Source: Populus alba (taxonomy: Eukaryota > Streptophyta > Magnoliopsida > Malpighiales > Salicaceae). From it: a DNA stretch of 64,000 nucleotides. Where the stretch lies: NCBI RefSeq assembly GCF_005239225.2, contig NC_133288.1, positions 7,087,035 through 7,151,034 of the forward strand, read 5' to 3'. The notes beneath the pieces were generated by a model. That model was not told the origin of the DNA and made no database searches. It was given only the letters and a program-made list of their open reading frames with translations. The translations under genes and the position numbers were made by a program. Below, in pieces: positions 12,001-23,359 of the stretch (position 1 is the first letter of the stretch; every line of letters begins with the position of its first letter).

Positions 12001-14639
12001 TTCGGAGATATTGCCAAAACAGCTCAAGCCATGATGATGTCGGATGATTGTGAGAAGACTCTGGGTTCCACAAAACCTTGCTTTTATATCTCCAATAGGC
12101 TGGTAAGAAATTAGGGAAAAACTTGAGAAAATACTGGATGCTAAATATAGCAAGATTTGATTTTGATGACTTTGCAATGGCGGAAAGTCTGTGTAGCAAG
12201 TTAGGAGGCATATCACGATCAATTATTTTATCGGAAATTCGTTCAAGTAGCATGCACTCTAAATCATTGCAAATGAAAAACAAGCTCCCTTTGGAAGCTT
12301 CAGACAGTAATCCAAAGTCACCATTTGCCAAAGGAAGCAGCGGCAAATTGCTTGCATTCTTACCAACATCAGCGTCAATTAAGTCTTCGAGACAATATTC
12401 CAACAATACAAGCCTGTAAGACTTGTTCAACAACCCAACACTCTTGCACTGCCTAAGAAAATCACGCACTGTATCAGGAGTAACCACTTTCTGCTGAAAA
12501 GCTGAAGCGTATTTCAGAATCATATTAAACAGGACATTGGGCAAATGGACGACAGGCATTCCTAGCTGCAGAAGGGCCTCACTAAGTTCCTTGCTTTTAG
12601 GGAACTCTTCATCATGAAGAAAGGCTTCAACAAGAGTCACCCACTGTCCTCCTTCAACATCTGAATGCAAAACCGGTGCATCACCAATTCTTTTGTATAT
12701 ATGCTCAACTAAAATGCTCCATGGCTCCTCAAATGGACCAGTGGGCCATAGAGAGTAGTAAGAATCAGTCGATCCTAGTAATTGTTGCACACCAAGCAGC
12801 AAATATCTAAAAGCAGGAGCCACGACATCTTCTAAAAGAAGCCTATTCCAGATGGAACGAATTTTACCACTTCTGTCCATGTCAGCTCCATACCAAATGC
12901 CACGACGGTTTGAAGAAACCTCAAAATATCCATTAACTTGCACATTCAATCCAGTTCTTACAGGGAGTGGAAGAAAACAGAATGCCCGACCCAGCTTCAG
13001 CTCATCATTCTATTAAAAATTACATTACAACAAAATAAGATTTTGATCTTGTGAAGGAGAGGCCTAAAAAGGAAGATAGTGAAGCATTCAACCAAATAAA
13101 GCATCTTGTCAGCTTTCCTTAAGAATAACTCATCAATGGAAGAAAAAATGACAAACAAACAAGGAGAGAAAACAAAAGGAAAAAAGAATAGAGACCATTC
13201 AGTTTCCAATCCAATTCATGAGATATCATGAAGGGAAAAAATTTAACGGCTCAACTTAACAAGCCTTAGTCCCAGCTCACAGAGTCCATTAATTGAATTC
13301 ATCCACAGTTCTAACATGTAGCAATAGTCTCCGTTAAGTAATTTATTCTCGTACCTGAGCTTAACTAGTTTCATCTCTAAATCTAAACACACAAAAAGAA
13401 TATCTACAGTTGTTACTATACTAAAAACATAAAATTACTAAAAAAAAGTTAGTTAAAAGTCTAACTAAAAAAAATAACATTGTGTTCAAACGCAAAGAAA
13501 CTTGAAAACTATGAATTCATAGATAATATGAAACTTACATCAGACAAACCATCAGTCAAGCAAGCAGCAACAGACGCCCACGGCAACAAATGAATATCAT
13601 AATCTTTCGATGCAGTAGCTGCAAATTCCCCAATCCTACTCTTCGCTGACCCCATACTTTGAACAACATAAAACCTATCACTCCTCTTCTTCACTTCACT
13701 CCCACCATCACCAACAACCTCCTCACTCTCAAACTCCACCAAATACCCATCCTTCATCACGTCCCCCTGTCCACCACCGTCCATTTCCTTGGACATTCTC
13801 ATGATCGCCTTCCGATGCCACACAACCTCATCACTCAGATTCCCAACACGACATGAATACAATTTCCTCTGCCCCACATCTCCCTCGTCCCAAACAAACA
13901 TTTCAACACTCAAAACATTCTTCAAAAACAACAACGAAAACACCCCTTCTTTATACAACTGTGCAAACATCAAAACCACATCATTTTCGACATACGCCTG
14001 CCTTGACAACTTGCTTTTTGTCGCTTGATTCGAATCCCGCAACGGGAACCGAAACAATGAACCCGAAAACCGATTCTCCATATCACAACCAAAGACGACA
14101 TAAGGCTCAAACTGATCTCTATAAAATGACATCGCTTTAGTGCTTACAAAATCAATACGTTTACCAGGATTGGAAGAATTAACATTGGGCAAATAAACAC
14201 CTTGAGGATCAAACATGACAATGTAATTCCCACTGACAAAGGAAGGCAAATCGGTCAAATGATAGACAGAATTGAAACCAACACCAAACCGACCCGTCTT
14301 AGTAGCTTGATTGTGCTTAACACTACCTCCGATACGCGAAATCGAAGTGAAATCCTCTTCGGTGAAGACGGCGTCATTGTAGGAGAGGAGGGCCGGGCCT
14401 TGGAATGCAGAGAGAGAAGGAGAGAGGAGTGAGGTGGTGGAGTGGTGGCGCCGGTCGAGGCAGAGACGGACCACGGTAGCGCCGGCATCGTCGGCGTTTT
14501 GGATTAGTTCTTTGAGGACTGTGGTGCCTTCGGGGTAGTTTAAGAGGACTTCTCGGATTCGGCGTGTTAAGTCGACTTTTTGACCGAAGTCCTCTAGAAG
14601 GATCGAGGAAGGTGAAGATTCCGGTGACCGAAAGGACAT
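1..14639 (-). CDS. Sacsin-like giant chaperone, 5' part (3' end beyond window)
   Basis: Minus-strand exons: 14639-13539, 13009-7026, 6617-5104, 4312-4049, 3846-3626, 2571-2300 and 1993 to the left edge. All introns are GT-AG and phases agree, giving 3783 codons ending on a codon boundary at base 1. The first HATPase-like sacsin repeat is near residues 15-270, with N-box ELIQNADDAGA and glycine box GRFGVGFNSVYHLTD. The second is near 1400-1600 (ELVQNAEDAGA, GRFGLGFNCVYHFTD). A third, near 2830-2960, is degenerate. Between them lie repeated blocks such as WCPVMV...LPWP and WCPVCV...LPWL. Sacsins are Hsp90-related co-chaperone-like proteins. The Arabidopsis relative (At5g23110, from memory about 4700 aa) ends in a RING finger, which would be outside this window. 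The start is the first ATG of a GC-richer exon that opens directly with the first repeat. Function in plants is inferred from family only. Confidence 0.93.
197..234 (-). repeat. In-frame hexanucleotide repeat in sacsin exon 7
   Basis: About six tandem copies of a GATTCA hexamer (plus strand) lie in the coding exon. On the coding strand they read as alternating Ser-Glu (SESESESESESE) after the TNHTP segment. Being a multiple of three, length changes keep frame, so this should be a length-polymorphic acidic linker. Confidence 0.85.
2572..3625 (-). other. Sacsin intron 5, no gene
   Basis: AT-rich intron of about 1.05 kb. It holds a short direct repeat with core GTGATTGGTAATCCAACA-like sequence near 2828-2846 and 3027-3045, and GATGAT-rich simple sequence near 3075-3110. 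I see no coding segment that matches sacsin or any other family. Confidence 0.7.
5066..5140 (-). repeat. 26-bp direct repeat astride a sacsin splice donor
   Basis: The 26 bases at 5066-5091 and 5115-5140 are identical. The right copy is coding (EHPRNSLLQ at the end of exon 3); the left copy sits inside intron 3 just past the donor at 5103/5102. This looks like a short tandem duplication that crossed the exon end, with the intronic copy no longer coding. Confidence 0.9.
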
Positions 14640-15989
14640 TTTGGTGGTGGTGGTGGTGGTGGTGGTGGTTGGGTTTTTCTTGTGAAAATTAGTCCATGAA
14701 TTTTGGGAATTTTGGGGGTTTTGGTTTTTCTTCCTTTCTTCCTTTCACGTCAAGGTAGTGATTTTGATGATTCATTCCAGGGGAAAAAGGAAGGAGAAGG
14801 GTGTAATGTGCAGTAGTCGTTGTTTTTTTTAACTGTTATTGTACGTTGAACTTTATGTTAACTCGAATGGTCACCAAGGTCAAGTAGCTTGACCCGCTCT
14901 CCGCTTTGGAACAAAAAAATAACCCAAAAAAAATTTACAGGGTTTTGGTTTTGTTGATGCAAACCAACTTTCTTTGTGAGGAGATTTGTTCTCAATAAAA
15001 TTTTGTGTTTGTGGTCAACTCTTGGATTCCTAACAATGGTGGCATTGTTAAATCAGTCATAAAATGGTGATGGAACAAAAATAGAATGTGTAATTATTTT
15101 GAGTTTTTTTGTTTGAATTGCTCCCTCAAAAATTATGTATTAAAACTAAATCCTCTTCTTGGGTTATAAAGGTCATTTATTATTTATACTCTTAAAGTTA
15201 GTTCTTTTGATACTTATTAAAAACTCACTCTTTTCGAAATATTTACAAAAAAACAAAAAAAAGACATGTTTTTAATATATTTCAGTCATTCACATTTTCA
15301 TTTTGTAATTTTCAACATCATTTCAAAAAAAATTCAAATTCAAAGATTTATTTTTCAACTCATTAAAGTCCATTTCATTTTTTTTTCAACTACATGCTGG
15401 TACGAGTGAAGTCCGCACCCCCCTAGCTGTTCTATTCGCCCGCCCTACCATTATATTTTGTTTCAAATTCAATCAGTCCCTCAACACTTAATTTTTATAC
15501 ATCAACGTAATTTTAATTTAATGACAAAATTAAACATCAACTGAGTCTTGACACTAGAGCCCTATATCTACACAATCAAAACAGATTAGAAAATAAATTT
15601 CAAAATAAAATCAATGTGAATAAATTAAATTTTTTAAAAATATACTTCCGCATAACACAATAATATGGTACCACAGCAACGCAGCCAAAGAGATGGCACT
15701 GAATTTTTACTAGAATCGGGTAGCAGAACAAGGCAGAAGAAAACTCAGAAAAGCATATAATGTAATAACTGAAAATATGATAAATTTACGCAAAACACAG
15801 TCGCTTTAGTCATACTGGCGCTCGAAGAGATTTGCCAATAGCCAAGAAAAGAAACATCCCCTAAATATTAAACAGAACATATCAAAACAAAGTTAAAAAA
15901 TTTCTTCTATGACGGCACACTACCAAAATTAATAGCACTTCAAAGGAGGCAAGGCAAGGTGATGCCCTCATAATCTCTATCTGCTTCCC
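14640..15989. other. Sacsin 5' flank and nucleolin 3' flank
   Basis: Head-to-tail spacer between two minus-strand genes. Next to the sacsin ATG, 14643-14669 is a perfect nine-copy GGT triplet run, read as (ACC)n in the presumed leader. The middle is AT-rich with homopolymer tracts. The segment 15395-15460 is a GC-richer patch of unknown nature. The last few hundred bases before 15990 are probably nucleolin 3' UTR. No other coding signal is seen. Confidence 0.6.
14643..14669. repeat. (GGT)9 microsatellite in sacsin leader
   Basis: Nine uninterrupted GGT triplets begin three bases upstream of the sacsin ATG codon. They should be transcribed as an ACC repeat at the end of the 5' UTR. Confidence 0.9.
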
Positions 15990-18900
15990 TCAATCCTCAT
16001 CATTGAATTTCTTCTTTGTTCCTGCATAGGAAAAAATATAGAGGGGTTAACAGAGCAACTTAAGATCTAAATCTATGCGAAGTTGAATAAAACAATACTC
16101 AGCCCAAAAACTGTTTAAGATCTACAAATTTCACCACGAAAGCATATGCACTTCTACATGAGGTTTACAGTCCATCCAAAATAAACCGTTGTGTTCTTGA
16201 AATATGATGAAATTATGTATGGATGCTTATTGATTGAATGTCCAAAACAACAGAAATTACAGTGTTACTATACACAATCCTCATTGTTAGCGCATTGATT
16301 CAGTTTCAGTTATTAGATGCCAAACAACAGATATTCAGTTCCTTTAGATAAAAAAGTATGGATTTGTGAACATTACCTGAAGCAGCTGCGGTCACACTGG
16401 GTTTATAAGGTGTTCCACGTCCTCGACCACCTCTACCACCACGTCCACCATCAAAACGACCACCACTGCTTCTGCCACCACCAAAACGACCACCACTGCT
16501 TCTGCCACCACCAAAACGACCACCACTTCCTCTGCCACCACCAAAACGACCACCACTGCCACCACCTCTGCCACTATCCCGACTGTCACGGTTATCAGTC
16601 CTTGGTTTTGCTTCATCCACAGTAAGGTAAGAATCTCCAAGTTGACTTCCATTAAGCTCAAATGCTTTGTTCATAGCATCAGCATCATTGAATTCTAGGT
16701 AAGCCATCCTGAAATTGGTTTTGACAAGAGATAGGCACATGTCAACATACCACTAGCCACTACATGGTTTAAATTAAAATAAGATCTGAAATAATAAACA
16801 AAATAATAAGGAGCGCATCATTCAGGGGAACAGTTAATCTACTGGTAATCTTATTAGGAAACATGGATCCATTACAGGAATAGAAAAGGAACAAACCCTT
16901 TAATAGCGCCAGTCTCATAATCTGTGGGAATAGATATCCTACTAATCTCCCCACAAGAACCAAAATGCTCCTGGAGAGAGCTCCTAATCTGTAAAGATTT
17001 TGATGGAAAACACCATGAGCACTTCTCTTAGAAATTTCAAGAATTCAAAACTAAACCTTAAAGGCCATCAAACAGCAGGACATCATTACCTCATCCTCCC
17101 CACCAAACTTGTCAAATCCCTTAACAAATATGGTTTGGGATTGACCTCTCCCTCCCTTCTGAAATGAGTTGCTGTCTTTGCTATATGGTGTATTTGAGGT
17201 CCGGTCACCCCTCTCACGAGCCAAATCAAGTCTGACATCCCGGCCAAGTAAACTTTTACCATTAAAATTTAGAGCCTGTAAAGGAAAGGAGAAAAAATAA
17301 TTTTTACATTAAACTCATTATCGATACCAGAACAAAACAAAGTGAGTTCGATTTCCAGAAACTGAGAATATACATGAGCATTGAACAAGAAACAAAGAAC
17401 ATTATCCTCTTCCAAAAAAATACAGATTTGGACCCTATGAAAACTAGCTCAGTGCATATTACCAAGGACAACTGGAAAGAAATAAATTTAAAAAAGAAAA
17501 TGAAAAAAAAATGTAACCTTCAGTGCTGCTTCAGTTGTGGTAAACTCAACATGTCCAAATCCCTTGAACCTCTGATCTGCATCTAAGGCGAAGCGGACAT
17601 CAGCAACTTCCCCAGCCTCTTTAAAGAAATTTTCCCTGCAGCAAAAAATTAATCAGATTGGAATTGTGCAAAAAACTTTAAATAATGGCTGAAGGCTCAA
17701 ATATGAACTTACACATCAGCACGTTCAACTTGGAAAGATAGGTTGCCAACAAAAAGTGTCTTTGATCCAGCATTCTCAGATGTAACTGGTGTAACAGGTG
17801 TCTTTGGCTGCAAAACAAAAAAAAATATTCAAAAGACATGCAGGCACTATAAAACAAAAAAGCGAAAACCAAAAGCAAAATGATGAATTACAGTTTTGAC
17901 ATTAGACTTCATATCAGCATCAGCCATTTCTACATCAGTGTCCTGTTCCAGGAGAACAAACCAATTTATCTCACGCTAATGAGTGTAAATATACCATGTA
18001 TCATAATTGAAAAAAAGAAGTACCATTACATTTTTCTTTGGAGTCTTCGCTGGCTTTTCATCCTCGCTATCTTCCTCATCATCTGAGCTAGAGCTCTCCT
18101 CTTCACTGCTACTTTCCTTTTGCACAGTTGCTTTTGCCTGTACACACAAAACTTAGCTTGTTAAGTGAAAGCATACAGCAAGAAATGATAGATCACTAAC
18201 TCAAAGAATGCAATAAAAAACTAACCTTTGTATTTTTTGGTGGCTCATCATCACTTTCTTCAGAATCATCATCTTCTGAATCATCTTCATCCAAGTCCAT
18301 TTTATTCTATATTTTGAGGGAGAAATTGGAAGATTAATGACAACTACACAAAAATAACAAATCATAACAGACCACAAACACAAGAATCAACAAATATTTT
18401 CAAATGAGGTTTTGGAATTTGTTTTTTTGGGTGTTTTTCAATTGTTTTGCCACATATAGACCACTGGGATGCACCCAAACGAGAACCAACTTGATGCTTC
18501 CCCAGCCTAAGTGATCCCACGAAAGTATGCTGCAAATGCATTATCAAACCAAGCCTAAAAGCTGCTGTGTTTCAACATTTGAACACATGAATAAAAGGCA
18601 ACATATGGACGTGTTTGTAAATGTCTAAGCACGCACATGCATATGCAAAATTACCTGTTTTGAATCCTTTGTTTCAGCTGCAGATGATGGCTTTTTGGAA
18701 GTAACAGCTGCCTTTGGCACAGGAGTCTGCAAGAGAAAAGGAGAGATTTTACTGCACCATAAGAAAGATCCGCAGTAATAAAAGTTACAACAGAGCAGCA
18801 TTCAAAATTGTCCAAAGAGAATTTAGCTTTCATGTTCAAAAATCTGTTGTTGGAATGACAACGATAAAATCAAGGAAAGAAGAAAATAAAACTTGCATTG

Positions 18901-20966
18901 TTCAATATAACTGAAAAGGGATTGCTAAAGGCTAGCTAAGCTACTAGAATGTACAATAAAGTGCTCACGTCATCTTCATCAGACTCGTCAGAATCACTTT
19001 CTGAACTTTCTGAACTGTCATCCCCACTCTTCTTTGGTTGAACTTTTGAAGCAGTTGGAGTTGCAGATTTGGTTTTCCCCTGAAACAAGAAAATGTTAAT
19101 GCCGTCAGAACTATAAAAACAGAATTAAAGAATATCCCAGGTACGAAATCAACTTCATCGTTAAGCTAAATCATTGTAGTGAAGTATCAGCCAAATCAAT
19201 ATTTAAGATTGTATGTGGCTATGGCTATGAGACCTCATCTTCAGAAGAGGATTCATCAGAATCAGAGCTACTATCATCAGAATCATCACTAGATTCAGCT
19301 TTCTTCTGGGCAGATGTTGCTGGAACCTTCTTAGGAAGGGAAACCTTTGCTGGTGTACCCTACATGAGCAAATGGCAAATGGTTTTAGTTTCCCTGGTAC
19401 AAGCATAAGAGAAAGGGGGTATAGAGAGAAAAGGAAAAGTGACACTCACTGTTTCCTCATCTGAGGAGCTATCATCCTCGTCTGAGCTGTCACTAGACTC
19501 TTCTTTCTTCACTGGTTGGACTTTCTTACCTCCTGGCAAATTCTTGTTCTTAGAATCCTACCATAAAACAAAGAAGAAAAAAGCGAGAGCAGGGTATTAA
19601 GATCAACAGGATTACACAGAAAGTGAAAATAAAAATCATAAATTGTTCTACTAGCATTTTGCAAAACATTTAGGAAATTTACCTCATCATCAGAAGATTC
19701 ATCCTCTGAAGACTCAGAGCTGCTGTCATCCTTTCCCTTCTTAGCAGCAACACCATTAGCACCATTTTTAATGGCAACAGGCTCCTTCTTGGCAGGAGGA
19801 GCAGCTTTGGCAGATGGCTCCTGGGTTAAAAATTAAAAATCAAGAATTCAAGTAGCACAAAGAAGGGAAAAGATTAAACTAAAATTCGTTCCATTGCTCA
19901 CCTCATCAGATTCGGAATCTGATTCTGATTCACTGGCATCCTTGACAAGAGGTTTAATAGACTTCACCGCCTTCTTTGGTTGAACCTTTACCTAATAATT
20001 TACAAAATTGTGAACCCAAAATCCATATATAACACATTTTATTCAAAAATATAAAAAGATATCGAACATCTTATTTTCATTAAAACTACAAGTACACGAC
20101 CATGAAAAATCGCATAGGATTTATCAAGTTGAGCCAGTTTTGTACCTCTTCTTCCGAGGAGGAGTCATCAGAATCACTGGACTCCGCTTTCTTCTTTTTC
20201 TGAGTCTTAGTTTCCACCTTCACCTTTGTCACAGCTTGAGCTCCTCCATCATTTTTCTTCTGCTTTTTTGCACTGACAATCTTTTCTATAGCTTCTCCAG
20301 CTTCCCTCTTGTTCTTCCCTGCAAACCCCACAATTTCAAAAGCTCAATTACTCAACAAACAGCAAATCTCAAACATGTGACAAATGCAAGCAGATAAAAT
20401 ACAGCAAAGAACCATTCCATTATTCCATATCAATCCTCAGTAACCCCAAACTAGTCACCACGCATTACAAAATAGTTATGAAAGAAACTAAACGACCAGT
20501 ATAGAAGTTAAACAAAAAAAAATATCAAAAAACTTTTTTTGTATAAGAAAATACCACAAAACATTCTATAAGAAACCCTTCTTTCTCAGTCAATTTATAG
20601 AGAGACAGTCAATCACTTCAAAATCCCAATACACAAAACTCAAAATCAACAATCAAACGAATAACAGCACATACCACACTAAACCAGCCAAAAAAAGGCC
20701 ACGCAAACAGTAAAACAACGGAGCAAGTAAACCATGATGTACAAAGCTTTTACCTTTCTTCTCAGCCTTAGCAGGGATTACAGCAGGAGCTGCTTCAACC
20801 TTCAAAAAGAAAAGAAAAAAAAAACGACACAAAACCGTGATGAGAGGAAACAACACCAAAAGGATTGATTTTTCAAAAACAAACTGTCAACAAAATCACG
20901 GAATAGAAGAAGAGATAACAAAAGAAATCATACTTTGGTAGCTGACTTCTTGCTAGATTTGCCCAT
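15990..20966 (-). CDS. Nucleolin (NUC-L type), complete
   Basis: Eighteen minus-strand exons: 20966-20934, 20799-20754, 20318-20146, 19991-19902, 19820-19683, 19557-19450, 19359-19234, 19079-18969, 18726-18655, 18306-18226, 18137-18030, 17942-17892, 17807-17713, 17635-17518, 17275-17090, 16988-16897, 16708-16377 and 16021-15990, encoding 663 aa. The protein starts MGKSSKKSATK. It then has about 370 residues of alternating Lys-rich and Ser/Asp/Glu-rich blocks, RRM1 (KTLFVGNLSF and GFGHVEF), RRM2 (QTIFVKGFDKF and GMAYLEF), a GGR-F-GG RGG tail and the terminus KKKFNDED. This is the plant nucleolin layout: a nucleolar protein for rDNA chromatin and pre-rRNA processing, with acidic tracts binding histones and the RGG tail binding RNA. 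Plants have two copies (NUC-L1 and NUC-L2); I cannot say which this is. Confidence 0.95.
18030..19991 (-). repeat. Array of basic-plus-acidic module exons in nucleolin
   Basis: Exons 4-11 (90, 138, 108, 126, 111, 72, 81 and 108 nt) are all multiples of three with phase 0 at both ends. Most repeat the same plan: a Lys/Pro/Ala-rich first half and a Ser/Asp/Glu-rich end (for example SSSDSDESSSEDE) stopping at the donor. The 51-nt exon 12 is also symmetric. This is the pattern expected from repeated exon duplication. Confidence 0.85.
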
Positions 20967-21016
20967 TCTTCTCGATAAGCTTTTTTGGGAAGAAAAATCT
21001 AAAGAACGGCTCTACA

Positions 21017-21297
21017 AAACCCTAGCTTTTCAGATATTTTGTAGGGTTTTGAGAGTTGTGAAGATGCGGTGCTTAAAGAGTGTGTATTTATACGCGTGTC
21101 GGGTGTGAGAAGCTGTTTGGTTAGGGTTTAGCAGTGCCCGCCAGTGTATATTATCATGCGGTGGAGTACCAGGTCTTTTTAATTTGCACCGTTTAATTTC
21201 ATGACTTTTGACTTGATTGATGGCTCGGATTTGGAAAATTTTTAATTTCCTGAAATGGGTTATTTTGGGCTTGCTTATACATGGACTTAAATGGGCT
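21017..21297 (-). promoter_or_regulatory. Nucleolin promoter with telo-boxes, TATA box and site II motifs
   Basis: Upstream of the ATG at 20966 there is a minus-strand TATA box TATAAATA (21092-21085). A telo-box AAACCCTAA lies at 21129-21121, with further AAACCCTA motifs at 21042-21049 (minus) and 21017-21024 (plus). Site II motifs TGGGCT are at 21266-21271 and 21292-21297 (plus strand). Telo-box plus site II is the known combination in plant ribosome-biogenesis and ribosomal-protein promoters, bound by Myb-like telobox factors and TCP factors. Motifs are seen directly; activity is inferred. Confidence 0.75.
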
Positions 21298-21479
21298 TGT
21301 GATCCAAGATTTTGAACAATTATTAACTCTAAACTAAGAACAGGTTTTATGTAACCCTTCTTAAAAAACATTATTTTTTATTAAAATAGTGTTTTGATTT
21401 TTCTTCCTTTAAATTTTTTTTTATCAATATTTTTTTTTTAATTTTATTCGTTAATATTATTTTTTTTTGTTATAATATT

Positions 21480-22360
21480 CTCTTTGACACAGATCTTAAG
21501 TTTCACGGCTTAACCTGGTTGTCTCATATTTTTTTCTTTTTTTTTTATTATTGTTTTGTCTAATTTTATTCTTTAATTAGAATTAAACTTCATGATTTTT
21601 TTTATTTACTTTTCATTAAGCTTATTTGGTATCATGACTCGATAATAGTACTTAACGGGTTAACCCGAGTTGACTCGAGGTTATTTTTTGTGTCTTTTAT
21701 TTAAGTTGATTTTCTTTTATTTTATCATTTAACATTGAGTTGGTTAGGAATTGAGTTTCATAATTTATTTTGATATATTTTTTATGAAAATATTTTAGTT
21801 TTCAAGATCAAGGTCATGATTTTTGACATTTTAACCGTAGTTAAATCAAGTCATTTTTTTTATTTTTTTTTGAAAGGTTATATCGATCTAGTAATCTGAG
21901 TCACAAGTCTTTTAATATTAGACTTGTTTTTTATTATGTTGTTCTAATCTTATAACCCGGGTCACGGGTTTGATGGGTTAACTCAATTGAATTATTTTTT
22001 TTCTCTATTTTTTTAATTGACTTTTTTTTCTCAATTTCATCCATTAATATTGTGTTCGGTTTGAGAATTAAGCTTCATGATTTTTTTTTATTTTTTTTTA
22101 TTAAGTTATCATGATCTCATGACCCGGTAGTAGTGCTTAATGGTTAACTTGACTTATTTTTTATGCTATTATTTTAATTAATAATTTAACAAATTTTATC
22201 GTTTAACATTAGATCTGATAGGATCAATTGAGAATTGAGCTTTGTAATTTGATTTGACTTTCTTTTTATAGGGCTATTTCAGCCCTAGGATCAAAGTTGC
22301 AGATTTGACATGTTAACTTGGGCTAAATCAAGTTATTTTTTTAATGTGAGTGTTAGTATC
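21480..22360 (+). repeat. Diverged tandem-like repeat, forward orientation
   Basis: T-rich DNA in which the same phrases recur about every 160-170 bp. One is a GAATTGAGCTTCATAATTT-like phrase (near 21580, 21735, 22062 and 22232). Another is a CATGACCCGG/ACCCGGGTCACGGGTT-like phrase followed by GGGTTAACYYGAGTT (near 21640, 21950 and 22115). There are no open frames. The phrases recur at 32340-32720, so this is a dispersed family. Confidence 0.65.
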
Positions 22361-22839
22361 TATTTTTATTGTTATTTGATTAAATAAATAATTAATTCCA
22401 ACAGAAGAAATTATTAAATGAAATTGGATACATGACCCATGTTATGAAATCAAATATCTTGATCTATATTTAAAAATCTCTCGTTTTTCTAATTTAATCT
22501 ATGGTTATCGCTAAGGACTTTTTTGTGTTTATTAACGTAGATAATTTTTTATTTATTTAATTAAATGTATTTCTATTTATGAGTAATTTTTTTTCTTCAT
22601 GTATAAATAACACATTAAAAACGCTTGCACATCCATGCTTTGAGTTAAAATAAATTTTGATCCAACTCATGGCGAAAAATGGGCCACACGGCTAGTATTT
22701 ATCTATACGTTATATAGAATCTCAAAATAGTATAAAACTAGACTTCAACAACATGCATCGCCACATGGTCAGACTATGTTTTTTAAGGAAAACATTATGT
22801 TCAACTGTCGTGAGCGAGTTTTATAAAAGAAAAAAATAT

Positions 22840-23350
22840 GCAACTCGGGTCATAAACCTGACCGAGTCGAATAAGAGAACTTTAATTCAATTAGATGAAA
22901 AACATAAAAAAATGACAATAGATGAATCAAATCAAATTTAAAAACAAAAGTGATTATGATAACACAAGGGAAAAAAAAATATTTTTTTTTCAAAAGATGG
23001 CAAATGATGTGTCTTAATTCATAGCTCATCAAATACAAAAAAAAAAAAAAAAAAAAAAACAAAACAAAACAGGGTGAAAAAAAAGATATAAGAAAATTGG
23101 TTCTGATTAACACGAGTTAGCATAAAAAACTTGTAAATTGTAACCTTAATAATTAGGGTTGATCTGACTCGAAAGTATAATGTCAAGCCCGCAACTCAGA
23201 TCATGAAATTAGAATAAATCAATAAAAAATAAAGAGAATTATAAAGCTTTTTAAACCCATAACCCGGGTCATTAGATCCAAAGCACCATATCTGAAAAAA
23301 CCATGAAGTTCAATTCCCGGTCAATCAAATATTGAAAGGATGAAATTAAA
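22840..23350 (-). repeat. Same repeat family, inverted orientation
   Basis: Here the phrases of the neighbouring array appear as reverse complements (ACTCGGGTCATAAACC, CACGAGTTAGC, ATAACCCGGGTCATTAG, CATGAAGTTCAATTCCCGG). With 21480-22360 this forms a loose inverted arrangement around an AT-rich centre near 22.4-22.8 kb. Confidence 0.55.
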
Positions 23351-23359
23351 GAAGTGATT

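Noticed and set aside
13659..14432. Several plus-strand open frames over the start of sacsin
   Set aside because: They are antisense shadows of exon 1, which carries clear sacsin motifs on the minus strand.
9000..14639. Hsp90 gene, suggested by the GHKL-type motifs
   Set aside because: Repeated ATPase-like blocks with sacsin-specific spacing and the enormous length fit sacsin; Hsp90 middle and C-terminal domains are absent.
16317..16625. His-rich plus-strand open frame
   Set aside because: It is the antisense of the nucleolin RGG tail; the repeated codons give a spurious His/Asp-rich peptide.
23300..23330. tRNA B-box-like GTTCAATTCCC
   Set aside because: No matching A box, acceptor stem or anticodon arm around it; the phrase belongs to the dispersed repeat family.
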